Shown here: one piece after another, positions 5,191 through 10,555 of the stretch
Layout: every line of letters starts with the position of its first letter
Numbering within the stretch: the first letter of the stretch is position 1
DNA from: Acetobacteraceae bacterium
Lineage (GTDB): Bacteria > Pseudomonadota > Alphaproteobacteria > Acetobacterales > Acetobacteraceae
Length of the DNA stretch: 10,555 nt
Assembly (NCBI GenBank): GCA_030044345.1
Contig: JASHVY010000039.1
Location: 1-10,555 of the forward strand
Direction: 5' to 3'
Made by a program: the position numbers and the translations under genes
Notes under the pieces: model-generated
What the model was told of the DNA's origin: nothing
Database searches by the model: none
The model's input: only the letters and a program-made list of their open reading frames with translations

Positions 5191-6531
5191 ATGCATCCGA
5201 CGAGAAATCCGTGCACTCCTCCCGATCTCGGGCAACGCCAGGTGATCGACCGGCATATGGACCGGCTGGACTGCCGGGGGATCTCGCGTCGAGATTTTCT
5301 GTCGATCACCTCCGCGGGGCTGGCAGCTACGGCAGCGGCGGGCGCGATGGGCCGCCCATCCACCGCCGTCGCTGCCCCGAGCGGCAAGCTTGCCTATCTC
5401 GCCTGGACCACACGTGTCGAATATATGGTTCAGGCCAGCAAAACGATCGAGGCAGCGTGCAAGGCACTTGCCCTCCGCTATACGCTGCTCGACGGTCAGT
5501 TCGACAGTCAGCGCCAGTTCAACCAGTTCGACGAGCAGATCGTGAGTGGTACGCAGGCGATCATTCTGCACGCCTCGGATGGCTCGGCGTTGCGGCGAGA
5601 GGCTCAGCTTGCCACGCAGAACGGCGTGTACTTCGCCAATGTCTGGGCGACCCTGCCTTGGTTCACGCCGTTTGATGCGTCCGAATACTACACGCTCTAC
5701 GCGGTGCCGGAGGAGTTCGTCGCCGAACGCGGTGTGACTACGGAACTGCTGAAGGCGGTGACCGCGCAGTTCGACGGTGGCAACATCATTGGCGTCACTG
5801 GTGTGCCCGGTTTTTCCACCGACACCGTGCGCAGCCGCGGACGCGACGCTGCGTTCAAGAACTTTCCAAAGACGCGGCTCGTCGGCCAGTTACCCGGCAA
5901 CTTCAACCGGGAAGATTCGCTGAAGGCGACAGAAGACCTGCTGGCGCGCTACAAGAACGTCGTTGGTGTCGTTGGGCAGAACGACGACGTAGCACAGGGC
6001 GTGATCGCGGCATTGCGTGCCGCCGGCCTGCGCCCCGGTAAGGATGTGCTGGTTGTCGGGGCCGACGGCACGACGGAAGGCGCCATTGCCATCAAGAACG
6101 GCCAGCAGCTCGCAACCAGCGCTAATATACCGGCCTTCTTTGGCGCCATGTTCACCGCGCGTCTGTACGACGTCACGCACGGCTGGAAGCCGCGTGCAGC
6201 CGAACGGATGTTGTACTGGCGGTCGGTCATCATGACCAAGGCTAACGTCGACTCATACCTAAGCCGCTACGTCGACAACGGCGGAATCGAACCTTTCGAC
6301 TACCAGCTCATGTCCAAGGTTCTGCACCCGCATAATTGGGATCCGCAGGGAGAAGTGTTCCCGCTGGATATCGACGAGGAGTGGGCCGGAATTCCAAAAC
6401 CCGAAGGATGGACCTACCCCAAGGCGTATCTCGACGCCAAGAAAAACGGAGAATGGACTGCCGTCGTCGAGGAGTACAGAGATCATTACAAGATCCCGTT
6501 CTTCGGCCCGTCACCCAACAAACCGGCCTGA
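5191..6531 (+). CDS. Tat-exported CUT2-type substrate-binding protein, copy 1
   Basis: The product is 446 residues, the periplasmic receptor of the adjacent importer. A Tat signal is clear: a polar n-region, SRRDFL (residues 32-37), an Ala/Gly-rich h-region and a likely cleavage after AVA (59-61). The mature part is a ribose-binding-protein-like (Peripla_BP_4) two-lobe domain, shown by SGTQAIILHASDG, VGVVGQNDDVAQG (259-270) and VVGADGTTEGA (D292 in the GADGT strand). The usual fold would end near MTKANV (348-353); about 93 further residues follow, rich in Trp, Tyr and Pro (HNWDPQ, LDIDEEW, EGWTYPKAY). Tat export implies folding before secretion, perhaps with a cofactor. ATG at 5191 has AGGG seven bases upstream and gives the same length as copy 2. 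It aligns without gaps to copy 2 over the full length. The ligand is unknown; sugars or sugar-like molecules are typical. Confidence 0.92.
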   Translation: MHPTRNPCTPPDLGQRQVIDRHMDRLDCRGISRRDFLSITSAGLAATAAAGAMGRPSTAVAAPSGKLAYLAWTTRVEYMVQASKTIEAACKALALRYTLLDGQFDSQRQFNQFDEQIVSGTQAIILHASDGSALRREAQLATQNGVYFANVWATLPWFTPFDASEYYTLYAVPEEFVAERGVTTELLKAVTAQFDGGNIIGVTGVPGFSTDTVRSRGRDAAFKNFPKTRLVGQLPGNFNREDSLKATEDLLARYKNVVGVVGQNDDVAQGVIAALRAAGLRPGKDVLVVGADGTTEGAIAIKNGQQLATSANIPAFFGAMFTARLYDVTHGWKPRAAERMLYWRSVIMTKANVDSYLSRYVDNGGIEPFDYQLMSKVLHPHNWDPQGEVFPLDIDEEWAGIPKPEGWTYPKAYLDAKKNGEWTAVVEEYRDHYKIPFFGPSPNKPA

Positions 6532-6565
6532 TTTGTCCAACAGCATCCGACGAGAGGGGCCCGGA

Positions 6566-7906
6566 ATGACCGGATGGAATAATCGCCTTCGACTGCCCGA
6601 TTTCAGCAACCGCAAGGTACTGGACGGGCACATGGAGCGGCTGGACACACACGGTGTATCTCGCCGCGAGTTCCTCGAGCTGGCTTCAGCCGGCGCCGCC
6701 GCTGCGGCCGGTGCCGGCGCGCTCGGCCTGCCCGCGGTCGCGGTGGCCGCGCCGTCCGGCAAGCTTGCGTTCCTGACCGCGTACTACCGCAATGAGTACA
6801 ATCTCATCGCCGACAAGGCGTTCGCCGCCGCCACCGAGGCGTTCGGCATCGGCTACACTGTGCTCGACGGCAATTTCGACAGCCAGCTCCAGCTCAACCA
6901 GTTCGAGCAGCAGTCGGTCGTAGGCGTCACCGCCGCGATCTTCAACCTGGCCGATGGCAGCTCGATTCGCCGCATCGCCAATATTGCGTCGGCCAACAAG
7001 ATCTATGTGGGCAACGTCTGGGGCATGCTCGCCTGGTACACGCCTTTCGATGCCGACGAGTATTACACGCTCTACGCGGTTCCGGACGAAATCACTGCGG
7101 AACGTGGAGTAACCGAACAGTTGCTCAAGACCCTTACCGACAAATTCGGCGGTGGGAACGTCATCGGTGTGACCGGCGTGCCTGGGCATCTGACCGACAT
7201 CGCGCGCAGCCGCGGCCGCGATCTCGCCTTCAAGGAGTATCCGAAGACGAAGCTGGTCGGCGAGCTGCCCGGAAACTGGAACCGCGAGGATTCTCTGAAG
7301 GCCACCGAGGATCTGCTCACCCGCTACAAGGACGTGGTCGGCGTCGTTGCTCAGAACGACGACGAGGCGCAGGGTGTACTGGCCGCACTGAAGGCAGCCG
7401 GCATCGTGCCAGGGCAAGACATCTACGTCGTCGGCGCGGACGGCACCAGCAATGGCGCGCGGGCCATCGCCGATGGCGAGCAACTCGCCACGAGCGCCAA
7501 CAGCCCGGCCTTTGCCGCCGGCCTGTTTACTGCACGCATCTACGACGTCACGCATGGCTGGATTCCGCGTGCCTCCGAGCGACTGCAATATTGGCATTCT
7601 ATTATCACGACGAAGGCCAATGTTGGGCAGTACCTGGGGCGGTTCGTTGACAATGGTGGTGTCGAGCCGTTCGATTACCGTCGCATGTCGAAGGTGTTGT
7701 TCCCGACCGACTGGGATCCGCAGGCCGCGATCGTTCCGTTGGATATCGATCATGAATGGGGCACGCTGCCGAAACCGCAAGGCTGGACCTATCCCCAGGC
7801 CTATGTGGCTGCCAAGCACGATGGCGAGTGGGAAATCGTGACGGCGGAATACGAGGCGCATTACAAGATCAAGCTCGACGGCCCGTCCCCGCTGAAGCAC
7901 GCGTGA
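6566..7906 (+). CDS. Tat-exported CUT2-type substrate-binding protein, copy 2
   Basis: The product is 446 residues and aligns to copy 1 from end to end without gaps, with roughly 60% identical residues by eye. The signal is equivalent: SRREFL (residues 32-37), Ala-rich h-region, AVA before APSGK at the same position. Shared landmarks are FDSQ, NVW, YTPFDADEYYTLYAVPDE, GVTGVPG, SRGRD, LPGNWNREDSLKATEDLL, AQNDDEAQG, VVGADGTS and the C-terminal EWGTLPKPQGWTYP. The ATG at 6566 is chosen over an upstream TTG (6533) because GAGGGG lies six bases before it and it makes the N terminus match copy 1. The gap to copy 1 is 34 bases. The stop overlaps the ATPase start as TGATG, suggesting translational coupling. 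Differences lie in candidate ligand-contact regions near the mature N terminus (LAWTTRVEYMVQ in copy 1, LTAYYRNEYNLI here), so the two may bind related but distinct ligands. Confidence 0.92.
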   Translation: MTGWNNRLRLPDFSNRKVLDGHMERLDTHGVSRREFLELASAGAAAAAGAGALGLPAVAVAAPSGKLAFLTAYYRNEYNLIADKAFAAATEAFGIGYTVLDGNFDSQLQLNQFEQQSVVGVTAAIFNLADGSSIRRIANIASANKIYVGNVWGMLAWYTPFDADEYYTLYAVPDEITAERGVTEQLLKTLTDKFGGGNVIGVTGVPGHLTDIARSRGRDLAFKEYPKTKLVGELPGNWNREDSLKATEDLLTRYKDVVGVVAQNDDEAQGVLAALKAAGIVPGQDIYVVGADGTSNGARAIADGEQLATSANSPAFAAGLFTARIYDVTHGWIPRASERLQYWHSIITTKANVGQYLGRFVDNGGVEPFDYRRMSKVLFPTDWDPQAAIVPLDIDHEWGTLPKPQGWTYPQAYVAAKHDGEWEIVTAEYEAHYKIKLDGPSPLKHA

Positions 7907-9564
7907 TGTCGTATCTTCCGCCCTCGCCAAGCGCTCACGCCGAACCGGCTGGAAGGGAGCCGATGCTCAAGGTGCGCGGGCTGTCCAAGCGTTACGAGGG
8001 CAATGCGGTGCTTGAGGATGTCAGCTTCAGTACCGTACGCAACAAGGTGGTGAGCTTCGTCGGCGAGAATGGCGCCGGCAAATCGACCTTGCTGAATATC
8101 CTCAGCGGATTGGTGACGTCTGATGCCGGAGAGATGTGGCTGCTCGGCAAAGGCTATCGACCGCGCGGCTACGGCACGGCAGTCCGTCTTGGCGTCACAC
8201 GGGTGTTCCAGGAACAGACGCTGGTCTTGAACGTGCCGGTGTACGAGAACCTCTTGCTGGGGCTTGAGGACCAGTTCGATCGCGCCAGCCAGTGGGTGGA
8301 CAAAGCGTCGATGATCGCCGCGGCCGAGAGGATCGTGGAAACCGCGGGCATCGACATCGACGTGCGCCGTCGCACCGGGCTCTACGACTTCTCCAAGCGG
8401 CAAACGATTGAAATCGCTCGAGCGTGCCTGGCCTCTCACCTCGTGCTCGGGGTCACGGTGCCGTTGGTCCTGCTCGACGAGCCGACGTCGGCGCTCGACC
8501 AGCAAGATGAGCAGGCATTCTTCCGGCTCATCGAACGCATGAGGGCGATCGGTTCGCTGATCTTCGTCTCGCACCGCCTAGCCGAGGTGCTAAGCGTATC
8601 GGACGAGATCCACGTGCTAAAGGACGGCCGCCTCGTGGCTTCGTTGGACGCGGACAAGGCCGACGAGGCGATGTTGCACGAGCTCATGGTCGGGCGTGAG
8701 CAGGTGGTCGACTACTATCATCTGGGACGGCAGCAGTTGATCGGTCCAGATCGGCCGGTGGTGCTGCGGCTGGAGGACCTCGCACACAATGGCTCCTTTG
8801 AGGATGTCAGCATCGAAGTCCACGCTGGTGAGGTCGTCGGCATTGGTGGACTGCTCGATTCCGGCAAGAGCGCACTCGGCCGAGTCGCATCCGGCGTTGA
8901 CTTGCCGACTGCGGGGACGGTAGCCCTGGCAGACGATGCGCCGGGTCGGCCTGATATCGTCGCCTTCGTCGGTCGTCGGCTCGGCTATGTACCGGCAGAG
9001 CGCCTCGCCGAGGGCCTGATCGCACCATTCTCGGTTACCTGGAACATCTCCCTGGCAAGCGGGGGCGACCTCCTTGCCACGCGGTTCGGCTTCTGGCGCT
9101 GTCGTCAAGAGATACGGACCGCCGCCGACTATATCGAAAAACTTGCCATTCGGTCCGGCACCCCGCGGCAGGTCTGCACCCGCCTGTCCGGCGGCAATCA
9201 ACAAAAAGTGGTTCTGGCGCGCTGGCTCTCGCGCGATCCGCTCGTGCTGGTGCTCGACAATCCGACACGGGGTGTCGATGCTGGCGCGAAGGAGGAGATC
9301 TATCGGATCATCCGCGATCTGACCGATCGCGGTGCCGGAATCCTGCTGATCACTGACGAGCTTCTGGAGCTGATCGGCCTGTCCAACAAGATCCTGATCA
9401 TGCAGCGCGGACAGATCGTCGCGGAGGTTCCGGCGCCCGCCGCAGCCAAGCCGACGGAGCGTGAGCTCGTGGCGCGGATGCTGCCGCAGGGGACGGTGCG
9501 GCCTGCCGCGCCCGATCCGGTGCGAGCTGATCGTCGTGCGGATCACATGGAGCAGGTGACATGA
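7906..9564 (+). CDS. Sugar-type (CUT2, RbsA-like) ABC transporter ATPase with two nucleotide-binding domains
   Basis: The product is 552 residues from this start. Domain 1 has Walker A GENGAGKST (53-61), a poor signature region DFSKRQ (161-166), Walker B LLDEPTSALD with catalytic Glu192, and the switch histidine in VSHRLAE (His223). Domain 2 has Walker A GLLDSGKS (315-322), a canonical LSGGN signature (427-431), Walker B LVLDNPTRGVD with Asn452 instead of the catalytic Glu, and ITDEL with Asp484 instead of the switch histidine. The composite site using Walker A1 and signature 2 is therefore intact, while the other looks non-hydrolytic. It would sit on the cytoplasmic face and power import with the permease next door. 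Start choice is open: ATG 7906 forms TGATG with the previous stop but lacks a Shine-Dalgarno; ATG 7963 has GGAAGG six bases upstream and begins MLKVRGLSKRY, giving 533 residues, nearer the usual 500. The stop overlaps the permease start. Confidence 0.93.
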   Translation: MSYLPPSPSAHAEPAGREPMLKVRGLSKRYEGNAVLEDVSFSTVRNKVVSFVGENGAGKSTLLNILSGLVTSDAGEMWLLGKGYRPRGYGTAVRLGVTRVFQEQTLVLNVPVYENLLLGLEDQFDRASQWVDKASMIAAAERIVETAGIDIDVRRRTGLYDFSKRQTIEIARACLASHLVLGVTVPLVLLDEPTSALDQQDEQAFFRLIERMRAIGSLIFVSHRLAEVLSVSDEIHVLKDGRLVASLDADKADEAMLHELMVGREQVVDYYHLGRQQLIGPDRPVVLRLEDLAHNGSFEDVSIEVHAGEVVGIGGLLDSGKSALGRVASGVDLPTAGTVALADDAPGRPDIVAFVGRRLGYVPAERLAEGLIAPFSVTWNISLASGGDLLATRFGFWRCRQEIRTAADYIEKLAIRSGTPRQVCTRLSGGNQQKVVLARWLSRDPLVLVLDNPTRGVDAGAKEEIYRIIRDLTDRGAGILLITDELLELIGLSNKILIMQRGQIVAEVPAPAAAKPTERELVARMLPQGTVRPAAPDPVRADRRADHMEQVT

Positions 9565-10550
9565 GCGGAGCCTCCGTGCCGCTGGCTGGTCCTGCCAGGC
9601 TGTCGGCAACGTCCCGACTGGAAAAAAGCCTGTGGCTGCCAATCGCTGTCGTCGTCGTGCTGACGTTGTTCTTTTCGTTCGCTACCGATTCATTTGCCAG
9701 CTTGCGCAACTTCACGGCGATCACGGGCCAGGCGGCGACACTGCTGATCGTTTGCTTGGGATCGACCTTCGTCATCCTGATGGGGAGCATCGATCTTTCG
9801 GTTGGCGCGATCGTGCTGCTGGTTGGTGCGGCCAGTGTGATGGCGCTGAATGCTTGGCATCTGAGCCTCGCGGTGATCCCGCTTGCCGCGTTGCTGGGCG
9901 CGATTCTCGGCAGTGTCAACGGGCTGATCTACGTGCGCGGACGCATTCCATCCTTCGTCGTCACACTCGGTACGCTATCGATGTTCACGGGAATCGCCCT
10001 GCAAATCTTGCAGGGCCGCGCCATCGAGTACGACGACAATGTCTTTGACCAAATTGCCATCGGGCAGTTGATCCACCGGCTGCCGAACATCGCCCTGTGT
10101 GCGGTCGTAGCATGGCTCGTGGTGGTTGTGGTAGCGGCGCGGACGCGGTTCGGGCGCTACATGTATCTGATCGGTGGCGGGGAGGCGGTCTCCCGCACGT
10201 CGGGCGTGCCTGTCGCACGCTACAAGGTTTATGCCTTCACACTATCGGGACTGCTTGCCGGCGTTGGCGCGGTGCTCTCGGTCGCCCGTCTCGGGGCGGC
10301 CGGCCCTTCACTAGGGTCCGATCTTCTGCTTAACAGCTTGGCGGCCATCGTGGTCGGCGGAACTTCGCTCGCCGGCGGCACGGGTGGCCCGCACCGAACG
10401 CTGATCGGGGTACTGATCATCTCGATCCTGGACAACGGCCTGAACCTGATGGGTGTGTCGCAATACACGCAGTTGGTCATCAAAGGTGCCGTCGTTGTTG
10501 CTGCGGTATTGGTTAGTCAAGAACGTGTGCGTACAGGAGTGGTCAAGTAG
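9561..10550 (+). CDS. CUT2-type (RbsC-like) ABC transporter permease
   Basis: The product is 329 residues, close to the usual 310-340 of this family (BPD_transp_2), and about ten hydrophobic segments span it. Family landmarks are the conserved GSIDLSVG (75-82), GRIPSFVVTLGTLSMFTG, the cytoplasmic coupling loop GGGEAVSRTSGVPVARYK that normally contacts the ATPase, LAAIVVGGTSLAGGTGG, and the terminal ISILDNGLNLMGVSQYTQ segment. The protein forms the membrane channel of the importer, probably as a homodimer or with a second permease encoded downstream. Its ATG overlaps the ATPase stop (ATGA, 9561-9564), and GGAG (9549-9552) provides a ribosome binding site eight bases upstream. The stop codon at 10548-10550 is immediately followed by GAGGA, so the operon appears to continue. 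Confidence 0.94.
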   Translation: MSGASVPLAGPARLSATSRLEKSLWLPIAVVVVLTLFFSFATDSFASLRNFTAITGQAATLLIVCLGSTFVILMGSIDLSVGAIVLLVGAASVMALNAWHLSLAVIPLAALLGAILGSVNGLIYVRGRIPSFVVTLGTLSMFTGIALQILQGRAIEYDDNVFDQIAIGQLIHRLPNIALCAVVAWLVVVVVAARTRFGRYMYLIGGGEAVSRTSGVPVARYKVYAFTLSGLLAGVGAVLSVARLGAAGPSLGSDLLLNSLAAIVVGGTSLAGGTGGPHRTLIGVLIISILDNGLNLMGVSQYTQLVIKGAVVVAAVLVSQERVRTGVVK

Positions 10551-10555
10551 GAGGA
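10545..10555 (+). promoter_or_regulatory. Strong Shine-Dalgarno overlapping the permease stop, for a gene beyond the window
   Basis: AAGTAGGAGGA contains TAGGAGGA (10548-10555), a near-perfect Shine-Dalgarno that includes the permease TAG stop. A start codon would be expected 5-10 bases past the window end, making the next gene tightly linked to the operon. In this kind of cluster the next gene could be a second permease, a flavin reductase, another catabolic enzyme or a regulator. Confidence 0.65.

Noticed and set aside
6533..6565. TTG-initiated extension of binding-protein copy 2
   Set aside because: TTG lacks a ribosome binding site, and the ATG at 6566 has one and restores equal length and alignment with copy 1.
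7756..7905. Upstream in-frame extension of the ATPase into the binding-protein gene
   Set aside because: It would overlap the confirmed C-terminal coding part of copy 2 by 150 bases and adds sequence with no similarity to ATPases.
6686..7930. 414-codon open frame on the minus strand, antisense to binding-protein copy 2
   Set aside because: It lies wholly opposite a well-supported gene, shows no domain, and long antisense frames are expected in GC-rich codon-biased DNA.
7861..8574. 237-codon minus-strand frame over the ATPase N-terminal half
   Set aside because: Shadow of the ATPase coding frame, with no supporting start context or domain.
8617..9642. 341-codon open frame on the minus strand, antisense to the ATPase
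   Set aside because: The plus strand carries unmistakable Walker and signature motifs; the antisense translation has no recognisable features.
1..10555. CRISPR array, insertion sequence or prophage
   Set aside because: No regularly spaced repeats, no transposase or integrase motif and no phage structural genes were seen on either strand.

Overview
The window reads as a GC-rich chromosomal segment from an alphaproteobacterium, probably of the Hyphomicrobiales/Rhizobiales type. This is inferred from codon use, the tRNA-Glu sequence, Tat-exported binding proteins and the kinds of gene present; no marker here fixes the genus.

Layout. The 3' half of a tRNA-Glu(UUC) gene lies at the left edge (1-44). 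After a gene-poor stretch come a small five-helix membrane protein of unknown function (435-959), another gene-poor stretch, and a small cupin protein (1394-1864). A third gene-poor stretch separates the cupin gene from a convergent gene on the minus strand for a metallo-beta-lactamase-fold hydrolase with a C-terminal winged-helix domain (2295-3341). A 378-base divergent intergenic region (3342-3719) with several inverted repeats then separates the hydrolase from a plus-strand gene cluster that runs off the right edge.

The plus-strand cluster is the coherent unit. It encodes an FMN-dependent, luciferase-like monooxygenase of the NtaA/SnaA/DszA family (3720-5141), two tandem paralogous Tat-exported substrate-binding proteins of identical length (5191-6531 and 6566-7906), a double-domain sugar-type (CUT2/RbsA-like) ABC ATPase (7906-9564), and an RbsC-like permease (9561-10550). 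Gaps are 49 and 34 bases, then a TGATG junction and an ATGA overlap, so it looks like one operon. A Shine-Dalgarno sequence overlaps the permease stop codon at the window edge, so at least one more gene probably follows.

How the parts may work together (inference). The two binding proteins would capture a small molecule, or two related ones, in the periplasm. The ATPase and permease would import it, and the monooxygenase would oxidise it with reduced flavin supplied by a reductase not present in this window. The divergent hydrolase may act on a product or on a related ester, lactone or thioester. The substrate cannot be read from the sequence. The most distinctive points are the duplicated binding proteins, their roughly 90-residue C-terminal extension beyond the usual CUT2 fold, an ATPase whose second catalytic site looks dead, and the pairing of an NtaA-type monooxygenase with a CUT2-type importer.
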